A DNA stretch of 64,000 bases, from positions 558,001-622,000 of the forward strand of contig NC_020191.1 in assembly GCF_000315915.1 (NCBI RefSeq), read 5' to 3'. The position numbers and the translations under genes are program-made. This document shows, piece after piece, positions 37,360 through 47,665 of the stretch. Origin of the DNA: Henningerozyma blattae CBS 6284. Its lineage: Eukaryota > Ascomycota > Saccharomycetes > Saccharomycetales > Saccharomycetaceae. How positions within the stretch are numbered: the stretch's first letter is position 1; each line of letters opens with the position of its first letter. The notes under the pieces are model-generated. The model was not told the DNA's origin. It made no database searches and worked only from the letters and a program-made list of their open reading frames with translations.

Positions 37360-39675
37360 TTAATCATATGACCCTGGCTTATCAAGTGCATTTGTCGGTA
37401 GCAAATCTTGAGTAGTTTTAGATAATCTTTTATTATTATTAGCCGTTGAGTCCGGTGCATTTCTTTCAATATCATAAGAATATTCTGTTTGATCTTGATT
37501 TTGTATAGTTGAATGAGAACAAGATCTCGAGCGCGCTCTGGATGCTGTTCTTTCAATTAGCTTTGATAAAGTTTTTTCAAGTCGAGCACCAGGTTTATCT
37601 TCTAGAACGTTATAATGATTTTTATCAGATACTTTATTAGTGGATGCTTTGTCTCTAGACATGGATTTACTATCTTCTGCATTTTCGTTAAATATATTTT
37701 GTGAATAAGAATGAACACTATTCCTTCCTGAATAAGATTTTACGCTATACTGAGACATGGAAGGTGATCTTTCTTTATTAAATTCATGAGTGGTACTGCT
37801 GTGAGTTCTTGAATGTCGAGATTTATGTGAATCAGTAGTATAGAAATTTGAAGAAGATAAATATGGCTCAGAGTTAAAAGTTCCATCTACATCAGATTTT
37901 GTCGTAGTATGAGAAGAAAATATATCATGTATCAATTGTCTATCTGGATCCATTATATTTTCTTGTTTATTGCCGTTATCATTAGAATTATCACTTGAGT
38001 ATTCATTTTCAGCTACGTATTCGATTTCATCTGAATCCATCCCCAGAATAGGAAATACTCCTGGAGGAGTTTTATTAATTGTTTTAATTCTTTTAATGAG
38101 GTTCTGACTTTTAGTTCGCCATATGATTGTGTCTGTGTTTGTATTTGTGTTTGAATGAATTTGAGTAGCATGATTACTTCTATTACTACTCTTACTGCTT
38201 CTACTTCCACTCCTTTGATGCGGTTTCGAAGTAGAAGTGGCAGATATTCTATTTATATGATCACCCTTTTTTGAATAGATTGAATGAGTATTTGAAATTG
38301 TATTAGAAAGAGTGGTATCAATAGTATGGGGCACTGTATTTATTATGGAAGCTGATTCAATATTTGTTGGAGTTAGAGCGATGGGTAGGATCGCTGTTCC
38401 ATTAGAATGTTCAACCTTTAATCTACTACGAACATCAGTACCGTTATTATTCGTAACAAATTTGTCATTATTTGAACTATTTGGATCAACAACCATATGC
38501 TGTAATGTCTGTACTTTATTTGTGGAAGTATTTGTATTTGTTGATGAACGAGAGGAAAATGTTGATAATGATGCAGGAGATGATACTATACTTAATGTTC
38601 CATCGTCAGCTCTATGTGATTCTACAGACATTGTCGACTCCGTAGAGTCAGAATCATCACCTTCATCTTTCAAGGAAACTTTTTCATAATCATCAGATGG
38701 ATGTACTTTGACTCTATGCAATTTTTTATTAGATCTTAAAGGAGAAATATGCATGTTTTTAATAGTAGATTTTCTTATTGAACTTGGCAACACTCTAACC
38801 ACTCTTGAATCCATATTCACATCAGGTTGTTCATCTCTTTCTTCATAATTAGGTAAGTTTAATTTCTTTCTATCGAATTCCACCACTAATAGATGCAAGT
38901 AATAAGGTACTAAGATGGTAAAAGCTACACCACCAACAATATTACCTAAGACTGCTGGAATTAATAATCTCCAAATATATTTGCCTACAGATAAATGCCC
39001 ACCGTTTAACATACCAAGGAATAAAATTGGCATATCAGCGATCACATGAGTGAAACCTAGAGACACAAATGTGAAAATAGGTAATCCCATAACAATCAAC
39101 TTTACATGTGTTGGTTTAACCATCAATTGTAAATATACTGCCAGACAAACAAACCAATTACCTGCAATGGCCTTAATGAAAGTTCTAATAAAATTAAATG
39201 AATTTTTTTCATTTAATAAATAAATTGAGCCCTCCACCCAATCTTTGGAAGTTCCTGTTGTTGAAACGTAAACAAACAAATATGTGGCAAATAAACAACC
39301 ACCCAGATTACCAATTAATGAAACAATCCATGATATGACTAAATCAAAAATTGTCACTGAATTTCTAATTAGCCCTAGAGAAAAATATAAAATATTTGAA
39401 TTAAATAACTCTGCACCATTAATTAAAACAAAAAATAGACCAATTGTGAAATTTGCCGCTCCGATAAATGTAAGAACACCAGGATTTGTATGTAATATCT
39501 CTAAACATTCAGAATGAAGGGCAATAAACAAAAGACCACCAGGCACAAATAATAGGCCACCTGTAATCGAATTTAAAAACAGAATATCTAATCTCAGCCG
39601 GGCCTTTTTCATGGATGTGGCAATAACAGCAAGAGCAGCTTCATGAGGATTCAAATAAAGGGTATCATCAGCCAT
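37360..39675 (-). CDS. Formate/nitrite transporter family membrane protein, YHL008C orthologue
   Basis: 771 residues; S. cerevisiae YHL008C has 627. The family (FNT) comprises pentameric channels for small monovalent anions such as formate, nitrite or lactate; the yeast substrate is not established. The N-terminal 290 residues carry about six membrane segments with the family start DDTLYLNPHEAALAVIATSMKKA, then GGLLFVPGGLLFIAL, NGAELFNSNILYF (about 105-117) and FTHVIADMPILFLGML (about 213-228). The remaining 480 residues form a hydrophilic Ser/Thr/Asn-rich tail, presumably cytosolic, with short Arg/Ser-rich patches. Upstream ETP1 is divergent. Confidence 0.9.
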   Translation of the reverse strand: MADDTLYLNPHEAALAVIATSMKKARLRLDILFLNSITGGLLFVPGGLLFIALHSECLEILHTNPGVLTFIGAANFTIGLFFVLINGAELFNSNILYFSLGLIRNSVTIFDLVISWIVSLIGNLGGCLFATYLFVYVSTTGTSKDWVEGSIYLLNEKNSFNFIRTFIKAIAGNWFVCLAVYLQLMVKPTHVKLIVMGLPIFTFVSLGFTHVIADMPILFLGMLNGGHLSVGKYIWRLLIPAVLGNIVGGVAFTILVPYYLHLLVVEFDRKKLNLPNYEERDEQPDVNMDSRVVRVLPSSIRKSTIKNMHISPLRSNKKLHRVKVHPSDDYEKVSLKDEGDDSDSTESTMSVESHRADDGTLSIVSSPASLSTFSSRSSTNTNTSTNKVQTLQHMVVDPNSSNNDKFVTNNNGTDVRSRLKVEHSNGTAILPIALTPTNIESASIINTVPHTIDTTLSNTISNTHSIYSKKGDHINRISATSTSKPHQRSGSRSSKSSNRSNHATQIHSNTNTNTDTIIWRTKSQNLIKRIKTINKTPPGVFPILGMDSDEIEYVAENEYSSDNSNDNGNKQENIMDPDRQLIHDIFSSHTTTKSDVDGTFNSEPYLSSSNFYTTDSHKSRHSRTHSSTTHEFNKERSPSMSQYSVKSYSGRNSVHSYSQNIFNENAEDSKSMSRDKASTNKVSDKNHYNVLEDKPGARLEKTLSKLIERTASRARSRSCSHSTIQNQDQTEYSYDIERNAPDSTANNNKRLSKTTQDLLPTNALDKPGSYD

Positions 39676-40513
39676 AATTACCTTACTGAATTGATTTTAT
39701 ATGTTTAAATTTTATTTTATTTTTATATTATTGTATTATGCCTAATTTTTTTTTTTTTAACTTGTCTTTAAAATGTACAAATTGGTTCTTTTGATAGAAG
39801 TTTAATATTTCTTGGCAAAACAAGTAATGCCCTATATCATTAAATGGCACCTTTAAGTGTTAGATAGTGATAGATAAAGGATATTCCAAGATAGAAAGCC
39901 ATATACTAACAACCATTAAAAAACCAAATAGTTGAGCAAAACGATGAAGACAAGAAAATAATTAGACATCTTGGCTTGCATCTCCTTCGACAATAGAGAG
40001 ATATATAGCTTAGATAAGACAATACGCTATATTTCTAATCAACGTCAGAACTGGTTCCTTTTGTTACTAAGGACAAATGTCTATTAAAAAAAATACTCTA
40101 GTGCCGCTTGGATCTCTGATTCGATGGAGACGGGGATTACCTCATTAGGTATGTCCCGCCGTGTACAGCAACCGCGGAGGCGGATGCGGAGGAATCGCCA
40201 GGCGGAGTAATTCTCGGTTATTTTAATGTTTGTCAGTAACCGAAAGACGTGAAATTCAGGGTCCAAAAATACCTAGGGCTGTGGGAAAACATTCTTTGGG
40301 TTTATATCAAGTAGGGTTATGCTTGTGATCAGGGTTTGGGTAGATATATAATAGGGTTAAATATCGATGAGAAGGGCTTATAAGGAAAAATATAAGAATA
40401 GGATTTACCTGAAATGAAAAAAAAATATTAACGAATAAAATAAAAGTAAAAATAAAAATAGAACAATAAGTTTATCAACAAAGACAAACAGACAAGTGTT
40501 GCAAACAAGTTGA
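39676..40513. other. Divergent promoter region YHL008C-type gene/ETP1
   Basis: About 840 bases, AT-rich apart from a GC-rich pocket at 40098-40215 with several GCGGA words (GGAGGCGGATGCGGAGGA). A 60-codon minus-strand frame there lacks an ATG and is rejected. YAP3 (YHL009C), located here in S. cerevisiae, is absent. Confidence 0.65.
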
Positions 40514-42538
40514 ATGACTCAAAACAACTATTCAATAGTTATACAGTTGAATTCCAAGCAACAGGCAGCTTCAGCATACAAGACTTTTATCACGGGAGAT
40601 ATAGGAATCAGTAAAAGACAACCCTTTAATTTGATTAGTAAGCATTATTCTTCAAAAAAGATCCAAGATTGTAGGTACTCTAATATATATATTCAAATGG
40701 AAGATTCTAGTAGACAAGCTCAAAGGGATAGTGACCCAATGCTTCCGACTAGGGGCGAAAATGGTAATAGAAGCGGTAGTAATTCCACAAAGGACACGGA
40801 TTTGATTGTATCACAGTATATTGGTGATGGAATTATTAGATTGTTCAGAAATATCAATAGTATAGATACTGATTATGAGGCAAAATCCAGTTTGAACGAA
40901 AGTACACCAGTGTTGGAGGAAGATGATAATATGTCCGTTGTACGAGGTGATGGAACCATGTTGGCTATTTTATTCATACCGATATATTTCACCGTACATG
41001 AATTATTACACTATTATATTGGCGATGATATAATAAATCATGAGATATCTTATTTCAGAATATTAAAGAATAAATCAGTAAACAAGTTTGGATATAATTT
41101 CATGGTTTTAATCAAATTTAAATTTAAAGAAGCTGCTAAGAAATTTATGAATAAATTTAATGGTCAAAAATTTTCTAAAATGGATCCAGAGACCTGCCAT
41201 GTAGTAGAGATTGCTAAAATTGTTTTTGTTAACAATTTATTTTCTGATACAAACACTAAAGACTTCCCATTTCTTTTAACTGATCCATTTACAAATCCAA
41301 AACCAAACCCGAATTCAAATTCGAATAATAATATTAATACTTCACTAGAATTACCAAGTTGCCCCGTTTGTTTAGAAAGAATGGATTCTTCAATAACTGG
41401 GCTAATAACTATACCGTGTCAGCATACTTTCCATTGCCAATGCTTAAATAAATGGAAAAACTCCAAATGTCCAATTTGTAGGTTTTCCACTCTTCGAATC
41501 TCAAGAGATTTAGTGATTAACAAGAAACAGGTAAATATCAAGGATTCGAATCATTGCTTAGTTTGCAATTCATTAGATAACTTATGGATTTGCTTGATCT
41601 GTGGGAATATCGGTTGTGGGCGTTATAATTTAAAGCATGCGATTGAGCATTATGAAAAGACAAGCCATTGTTTTGCCATGGATATGAAAACTCAAAGGGT
41701 TTGGGATTATTCTAGTGATAATTACGTTCATAGATTGGTTCAAAATGAAGTCGATGGGAAATTAGTAGAAGTCACTGCTAATGCCTCGAATAATGATAAT
41801 GACGAATTAACAACATTATTAAATTCTACTACAAGAAATAGACAACTTCAAGATTTTTCTAGAAACCATCAAACCAATGGGAATTCTCTAATTACAAGTA
41901 TTCATCAAACATCTGCTTTATCTACTGAAAACTCAACTTCTTCTAATGTGACTGATGATAACAATGATGAATTTGATAAATCATCTAGCAAAGATTATAA
42001 TATGATACATAATTTCATGAGAAATAGAGAATATCATCTTGAATATGTTCAAGTTCTTATATCACAACTAGAATCACAAAGAGAATATTATGAATTAAAG
42101 TTAGAAACTCAAAATTTAGAAATTAAAAAAATGAATGAAAACAATCAAAATAAAAACCAAATTGAAATTGAAAAACTAAATTCCAAATTAAATGATTTAA
42201 ATACAAAATTAAGTAATACTTCAAATATTATTGAAAAACAAAATCATGATATAGATGAAAAAAATTTAATGATTAAAGGCTTACAAGAAAATCTTGATTC
42301 TCAAACGAAAAAAAATACAAATCTGGAAAAACTTGTGAACCAATTACAAGCTGAAAATCGTGATTTAACTGAACAAACAAAAGATTTAATGTTTTTCTTG
42401 GATTCTCAACAAAAATTTGCAAATGAATCAGATGAAGTTAAAAATGGTACAATTGTTATTCAGCAAAACCCACAACCATCAAGTAGTAATACTACTAAAT
42501 CTAACAAAAAGAAAAAAATAAAAAAAAAAATAAAATAA
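40514..42538 (+). CDS. ETP1: Etp1, BRAP2-type RING and ZnF-UBP protein
   Basis: 674 residues against 585 in S. cerevisiae. Etp1 resembles human BRAP2/IMP and is needed for ethanol tolerance and transporter turnover in yeast; it is a likely ubiquitin ligase. Domain order: a BRAP2-type RRM-like region (about 150-245), a RING-H2 (about 286-323) with CPVC-LER, CQHTFHCQC and CPICR, a ZnF-UBP (about 346-407) with CLVC, CLICGNIGCGRY and HAIEHYEKTSHCFA, then a long coiled coil (about 510-640) rich in Asn, Gln and Lys, and a Lys-rich end. All zinc ligands appear intact. PRS3-like gene follows on the same strand, as YHL010C/YHL011C. Confidence 0.94.
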   Translation: MTQNNYSIVIQLNSKQQAASAYKTFITGDIGISKRQPFNLISKHYSSKKIQDCRYSNIYIQMEDSSRQAQRDSDPMLPTRGENGNRSGSNSTKDTDLIVSQYIGDGIIRLFRNINSIDTDYEAKSSLNESTPVLEEDDNMSVVRGDGTMLAILFIPIYFTVHELLHYYIGDDIINHEISYFRILKNKSVNKFGYNFMVLIKFKFKEAAKKFMNKFNGQKFSKMDPETCHVVEIAKIVFVNNLFSDTNTKDFPFLLTDPFTNPKPNPNSNSNNNINTSLELPSCPVCLERMDSSITGLITIPCQHTFHCQCLNKWKNSKCPICRFSTLRISRDLVINKKQVNIKDSNHCLVCNSLDNLWICLICGNIGCGRYNLKHAIEHYEKTSHCFAMDMKTQRVWDYSSDNYVHRLVQNEVDGKLVEVTANASNNDNDELTTLLNSTTRNRQLQDFSRNHQTNGNSLITSIHQTSALSTENSTSSNVTDDNNDEFDKSSSKDYNMIHNFMRNREYHLEYVQVLISQLESQREYYELKLETQNLEIKKMNENNQNKNQIEIEKLNSKLNDLNTKLSNTSNIIEKQNHDIDEKNLMIKGLQENLDSQTKKNTNLEKLVNQLQAENRDLTEQTKDLMFFLDSQQKFANESDEVKNGTIVIQQNPQPSSSNTTKSNKKKKIKKKIK

Positions 42539-42996
42539 CAAACAACAAAATTTATAATACCCCTATACATTACAAAAACATTTTAGTTTAATATATTCGT
42601 TTTTTACTTTTCATCTTTATATACTAATTACTTTTAATTACAAACTTTGATTTGTTTGTTTAAACCATTTCAAAACTCTCTTTTTCCTCTTTTTTATTAC
42701 ATATATGCTTCACTATTTTTCTTTTACCTAATTACATTCCCAAATGAATTTGCGGGGGATTTAAGGGAAACAAATAGCATGACTCCGATGATTAGGAAAG
42801 TTTAATTTTTGTTTGAAATTGAAAAAATCAAATCTAAATTTGCAATTTTTAACACAATCAAATATTTGGCACTCTAATATGAATGAAACCCAAAGCTCTT
42901 CTATACATAACTTCTGTTGATAAAGAGGAATAGAAAATATTTCTCGATTTATTAAAGTTTTTATTAAGCTAGGCACAAAATAATGCTCAGAAAGAG
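42539..42996. other. Intergenic region ETP1/PRS3-like
   Basis: 458 AT-rich bases. No gene or distinctive motif seen. Confidence 0.6.
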
Positions 42997-43962
42997 ATGC
43001 CAGAACATTCTATTAAGCTATTAGCCCCACCTAACAATAAATTAGCAAAATTAGTAAGTGAGAAATTATCAACAAGTGTAGTACCAGTAGAACTTAATCA
43101 TGATAGTAATCAAGAAATTTTATTTTCTATATCTGAATCTATTAGAGGCCAAGACGTTTATATATTAATGCCAATGTCTCCCTTGGGCATAAATGATCGA
43201 GTACTTGAAACTTTAATTATGTTAGACGCTGCAAGATTAGCCTCTGCTGCCACTATAACAGCAGTGGTTCCATATTTCCCCTATGTAAGACAAGATAAAA
43301 GGGAACGACCAAGAGCTCCAATAACTGCAAAATTGATAGCAGATATGCTAGTGTCATGTGGCTGTAAGCATGTCTTAACATTAGAATTGCATGCTCCTCA
43401 AACTCAAGGTTTTTTTAACGTTCCAGTTGATAACTTATCCATGGAGCCATGCATTGTTGATTATTTAAAAGAAAATTATGGGACAAATACATCCGAAGTT
43501 GTTATAGTTTCGCCAGATGCCGCTGGTGCCAAGAGAGCTTCAAATATTGCAGACCATCTTCATTATGATGTTGCTTTGATACATAGAGATCGGGAAGGTT
43601 CACGTTTTGACAATGATAGCAGGTTAAATTTAGTAGGCAACGTTAAAAAGAAAGATTGCATTATCATTATTGATATAGTAGACACTTTAGTTACTGTATC
43701 AAAAGACGCAGAACTGTTACTTGAAGCAGGGGCATTAAGTGTTATTGTAGTTGCTGCCCACGGATTAGTATCCGACTTAACTATAAAAATTTTAATCAAA
43801 TCTAAATTAGAGATGTTAGTTGTTACAAATAGTATCGTGATTGAAAGTAAGCTCAAGAAATGTTCCAAATTGGAAATATTAGACATTAGTGGTGTATTAG
43901 CTGAGAGTATTAGACGATTACATAATGGCGAAAGTATTGGACTACATCTTGAAACTATATGA
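42997..43962 (+). CDS. PRS3: PRPP synthetase homologue at the PRS3 position, degenerate active site
   Basis: 321 residues, the length of S. cerevisiae Prs3 (320). PRPP synthetases make phosphoribosyl pyrophosphate from ribose 5-phosphate and ATP for nucleotide, His and Trp synthesis. The fold and many blocks are kept: NDRVLETLIML, YVRQDKRERPRAPITAKLIADML, QGFFNVPVDNL, SPDAAGAKRAS, and a Prs3-type VLAESIRRLHNGESI near the end. Key positions have changed: the PRPP-binding loop, normally DDxxDT(C/G)GT, reads IDIVDTLVT (225-233), losing one Asp and the Gly; the DLH metal motif reads ELH (130-132); and the catalytic-loop lysine in HKE(R) reads HRD(R) (196-199). It may be an inactive or regulatory subunit. 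Position beside ETP1 matches YHL011C. Confidence 0.85.
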   Translation: MPEHSIKLLAPPNNKLAKLVSEKLSTSVVPVELNHDSNQEILFSISESIRGQDVYILMPMSPLGINDRVLETLIMLDAARLASAATITAVVPYFPYVRQDKRERPRAPITAKLIADMLVSCGCKHVLTLELHAPQTQGFFNVPVDNLSMEPCIVDYLKENYGTNTSEVVIVSPDAAGAKRASNIADHLHYDVALIHRDREGSRFDNDSRLNLVGNVKKKDCIIIIDIVDTLVTVSKDAELLLEAGALSVIVVAAHGLVSDLTIKILIKSKLEMLVVTNSIVIESKLKKCSKLEILDISGVLAESIRRLHNGESIGLHLETI

Positions 43963-44154
43963 TCGTGCAAGAGTGAGGACGTTGCAAAATTAGAATTGAT
44001 TAATGTTAATGATAACCAATTACGTGTAAATTTATTTATATTTTTCCCCCCCCCCCCCACGAAAACAGATGAAATACCTGGAGTGGCAACAATTAAATAA
44101 ATATTATTAAATAAAATTTTATAATCGTAATCAATTTGCAAGAAACTTTATTTA
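43963..44154. other. Convergent intergenic region with 13-C run
   Basis: Short 3' region. A run of 13 C lies at 44046-44058, a place where an assembly error is plausible. Confidence 0.8.
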
Positions 44155-44877
44155 CTACAAACCAAACTGAGTTGCATCAAATAATTCCAATGATTTGACT
44201 AGTTCACCTTTACCGTTTAAGAAGGCATCAGTGTCACCCAATACGCCGTAAGATTCAGGGTGTGGTACCCAAATTACAAATGCACCAAAAGACATACCAG
44301 AAGTGACACCAATTTTCCCATCTTCAAAAACAAGACATTCATCTGAAGTAATTGAAGTATTAAATTTTTCATTCAATTCAGCTAAACCTGCAATCCAAAC
44401 ATCGGGGAATGGTTTACCTTTACCCTTTGGAATTCTTGAGTCATCACCAGTGACAATGACATCAAATAATTCAAAGACATCTTTTAAATGGTCTGTCTTT
44501 TTATTGAGTTTTGATTTGTCAGATGAAGTACATAAGGCAATTGGGATGTTTTTTGATTTCAAATATTGGATTAATTCTTTAGCACCTGGCAAGAAAGCTG
44601 ATTTTCCCCAGTAGTCATTTTGTAATTGTGCATTCAAATCCATATACTCTTGCACGGTACAAGGCAAATCATAATGTTTAACTGCTACAGCACCTGCTTC
44701 TGGACCAGGTAAACCTTGCATTCTCATTTTAACATCCCAGGTGAATGGTCCTTTCCCATATTTCTTAAGAGCTTCATTAGCTGTGATTGTATAAATGTCT
44801 TCTGTATTTAGCAGTAGACCATCCATATCAAACAAACAAGCTTTGATGTTCTTTCTGATAGAATTGCTATTAGTCAT
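44155..44877 (-). CDS. HAD-superfamily hydrolase, YKL033W-A orthologue
   Basis: 240 residues from the ATG at 44877; S. cerevisiae YKL033W-A has 236. The frame continues 45 codons upstream but has no ATG there. A haloacid-dehalogenase hydrolase of the small-molecule phosphatase type (close to pseudouridine-5'-phosphatase families); substrate is not known to me. Motif I is FDMDGLLLNTED (nucleophile Asp17, Asp19), motif II is ALCTSSDKSK, with the motif-III lysine in GKGKPFPD and the acidic motif IV in LVFEDGKIGV. QGLPGPEAG in the cap region is shared with the yeast orthologue. UGP1 lies upstream on the same strand, as in the YKL033-035 region. Confidence 0.92.
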   Translation of the reverse strand: MTNSNSIRKNIKACLFDMDGLLLNTEDIYTITANEALKKYGKGPFTWDVKMRMQGLPGPEAGAVAVKHYDLPCTVQEYMDLNAQLQNDYWGKSAFLPGAKELIQYLKSKNIPIALCTSSDKSKLNKKTDHLKDVFELFDVIVTGDDSRIPKGKGKPFPDVWIAGLAELNEKFNTSITSDECLVFEDGKIGVTSGMSFGAFVIWVPHPESYGVLGDTDAFLNGKGELVKSLELFDATQFGL

Positions 44878-45350
44878 AAGGGATGATGATGATAATGAGT
44901 CAGATGTGTTTAGTGGAGTATAATTTCCCAGATAATACGGTAAAAAACAAGATTTAAGAAAAACATTATAGTAAGGGGAATTTAAAATCGTGTCCGCCAA
45001 TTTATTCCACAATTATTCATGGGCATGAAAAAAAATACCTGCATATTTATATTATTTACATTTTTTTCAAAATTTTTTTTTGCACGATAAAATTTTTCAA
45101 ATATTTCTTCGCATGCGTTATATTCAAGTGTCATTAAAGAAAGTGCCAGGCGAAGAAACAATGGAGAGCGGAAATGGTAACAGAATTTCTAAGTTCTTAA
45201 TCAAGTAATAAGAAACTGTCACGGAGGATGGCAAAAAAGTATTAGAAAATGTTGCAAAGTTGTTCATTAATGTTTATATATTAGGATGTATATATGAAGA
45301 AGTAAATAATTAAAATATAGTAAAAAAAGAGAAAGGTATTAGTAATAGGA
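44878..45350. other. Intergenic region between the HAD gene and UGP1
   Basis: 473 AT-rich bases without a recognisable feature. TTI1/TUL1 of the S. cerevisiae region are absent. Confidence 0.6.
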
Positions 45351-46850
45351 TCAATGTTCCAAGATTTGTAAATTACCGGTAATGACAACGTTTTCTAGGA
45401 CGGAACCATTTGGAATATCAATCTTTTGACCATCAGAACAAACGATAATGACAGTACCCTTCAAAGTGACATTCTTACCTAAAAATACATTACCTGTGAT
45501 TGTTAAATGATCCAGTTCTAATAATTTTGGAATATGTGAGATTCTATTGCTGAAGCCTGAGACTTTCTTGAAATGGGACCCCAGCTTAATTAAAGGATTT
45601 GGACCAAATCTGGTTGGGTCTAATTTCAAAGCACCATGCTCTAGGTAGAATAAATCTGATTTAACCATTAATAGATCTGAACATGTCTTAACAGGTAAGA
45701 ATCTGGTTCTTGGGACAACAACACCATGGGCACCGTTGAAATGTCTAATGGCAGCACCACATGCAGTTTCTAATTGAAGGACATTAATCTCTTGACCGTC
45801 TCTAGAAATTGTCTTTTGATTTGGAATGATTTCCATTTGTAAAGAGGAGGATTCTACTAATTTCTTAATAGCTTTTAAGTTGATCCAAAGGTTATTAGTG
45901 TTAAAGTTCTTAAACTTTCTAATATTCTTAAATTCATCAACATGTTCTTTTGGAACTTGAGCAACTTCTAAAAGACGGACTTGACCATCATAATTGATTA
46001 AAGTACCACCTTTAACATCAGCTCTAGTCTTATCAGTCAATTCCATAATATATTCAGCACCAGTTTCAATCATGTGGTTTAAGATCTTCAAGTCTACAGT
46101 AGCACCCAAATTGTCACCATTTGAGACGAATAATATTTCTCTACCTTGAGCCAATAGGGAATCTAATTCACCAGAAGCATATAAAGATTCGAATAAATCA
46201 CCATGACCTGGTGGGTACCATGAATCTAAAGCAGAGTCGAAGGAGTCTGGTACTGGCAACATAGAATCTTTGAAGACTCTTGGGAATCTGGATTGGTTAA
46301 AGGAACTGATTCTAATTCTGTTACCAGAATACTTCTTAATTAAGTGGGCAGTATCTTTATCAGTGTTGAAAGAATTCATTAATAATAATGGAACATCACT
46401 ATCATATTGTCTGTTCAAATATTCAATTTGTCTGACAGAAAGGTCTAAGAAGGAGTTACCATCTCTAACTTCAATAACAGATTTAGGACCCACACAACCC
46501 ATAGAGGTACCTAGACCACCATTCAATTTCAAAACAGCCAAGTTTTTCAAATTAGAAATGTTTTCTGGTTGTTTTTCAATGACAGAAAATGGGACCACTT
46601 CATCTGGGTTTGGAGATTTGATTTTATCCCAATCTAAAGTAGAACCGGAAGATTTATCGACCAAATATCTTCTAAACAAAGAAAAGAAAGAATCCAATTC
46701 GTTATCGAATCTGGCACGTCTTGGGTCGTCAACTGGTAAAGAATCAGATAATTTATTCAAGGCGTTTCTCATTTGAGATGCAGCCACATTACTTGTATTA
46801 CTTTCAAAAGCATATGATGATTGAGTTTTGATATGCTTCTTAGCAGCCAT
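45351..46850 (-). CDS. UGP1: UTP-glucose-1-phosphate uridylyltransferase (UDP-glucose pyrophosphorylase)
   Basis: 499 residues, identical in length to S. cerevisiae Ugp1 and nearly collinear with it. Makes UDP-glucose from UTP and glucose 1-phosphate for glycogen, trehalose, glucans and glycosylation. The nucleotide-binding [16 protein letters not shown] (109-124), [24 protein letters not shown] and the C-terminal beta-helix octamerisation region ([16 protein letters not shown] and beyond) are intact. Ser11, the site phosphorylated by PAS kinase in S. cerevisiae to partition glucose toward the cell wall, is kept in [11 protein letters not shown]. The gene matches YKL035W rather than the diverged homologue YHL012W. 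Its codon use is more biased than its neighbours, as expected for high expression. Confidence 0.98.
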   Translation of the reverse strand: MAAKKHIKTQSSYAFESNTSNVAASQMRNALNKLSDSLPVDDPRRARFDNELDSFFSLFRRYLVDKSSGSTLDWDKIKSPNPDEVVPFSVIEKQPENISNLKNLAVLKLNGGLGTSMGCVGPKSVIEVRDGNSFLDLSVRQIEYLNRQYDSDVPLLLMNSFNTDKDTAHLIKKYSGNRIRISSFNQSRFPRVFKDSMLPVPDSFDSALDSWYPPGHGDLFESLYASGELDSLLAQGREILFVSNGDNLGATVDLKILNHMIETGAEYIMELTDKTRADVKGGTLINYDGQVRLLEVAQVPKEHVDEFKNIRKFKNFNTNNLWINLKAIKKLVESSSLQMEIIPNQKTISRDGQEINVLQLETACGAAIRHFNGAHGVVVPRTRFLPVKTCSDLLMVKSDLFYLEHGALKLDPTRFGPNPLIKLGSHFKKVSGFSNRISHIPKLLELDHLTITGNVFLGKNVTLKGTVIIVCSDGQKIDIPNGSVLENVVITGNLQILEH

Positions 46851-47665
46851 TATTTAAAGGGAGTAATATCCTAGGGGAGTGAATTAGGTTTGCGTTTGTT
46901 ATTAGAAAGGATGTTCAAATTCCGAGAATACTTCAACGGTACTGGAATATTATACAAAAGTTGATAATGTAGATCTATGATTGATTGTCTAGTCTATATA
47001 ATGAATATAATTGAAACAATTGATAACACTGGAATAAGAGATAGTAAATCCTTTAGTCTAATAGAAAGGAAACTTCAAGCACCTTAAATATACTCGAGAG
47101 TCGAGCCAGTTCAGTTGGGAGACGGCGACGAGCGCGTACCATAATGCCCTGCACGTTGTTCTGTGCAGAATGCCGTTGTGACACAGCTGTTGTTGTTTTG
47201 CCCATTTCGGGAGTGAAAAAAAAGCCCGTGCGTTACCCGCCTGTGGTGCACGGGTTGCATTCTCGAATGCACGGAGACTATTTACGGTGGGGACTATTTG
47301 GCGTGGGGACTATTTTTAGTGGGAAAAAAGACCCCGCACCCCACAAGAGATCCGGAAAGATCTGGTCACATCCAGTCCGTAGAGTGATCATAATCAGTGT
47401 ACTAAGAGATTCACGGGGTTATATGAGACGCCTACGGTAGTTAGCCCCCTAAGAACGGTTGTTTTTTTATTAGTATTTATGCCTACGCATATTGTTGGAG
47501 CCACTTTAGTTTAGTCTAGTTTAATTTAATTTTATTCAGTCCAGATTTGTTTTCTTTCGTTTAGCTTAGCTTAGCTTAGCTAGTGTCTTGTATTACATGT
47601 ATAGCACTACAGATCCTACAAATATTACGCATACTACAGACAGGTTACAAGTACATAACACGGAA
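46851..47665. other. UGP1 promoter / RGT1 3' region
   Basis: 815 bases. The part at 47100-47430 is relatively GC-rich and holds a 3 x 16-base repeat, an imperfect palindrome GTGCACGGGTTGCATTCTCGAATGCAC-like stretch at 47247-47272, and a Reb1-type TTACCCG at 47233-47239. An AGCTT repeat lies at 47559-47582. No gene seen. Confidence 0.65.
47273..47320 (+). repeat. Three 16-base tandem repeats in the UGP1 promoter
   Basis: The core GGRGACTATTT recurs at 47273, 47289 and 47305 with an exact 16-base period. The last two cores are identical (GTGGGGACTATTT). The GTGGGG plus AT-rich layout resembles a Mig1-type or stress-type site; the binding factor is unknown. Confidence 0.85.
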
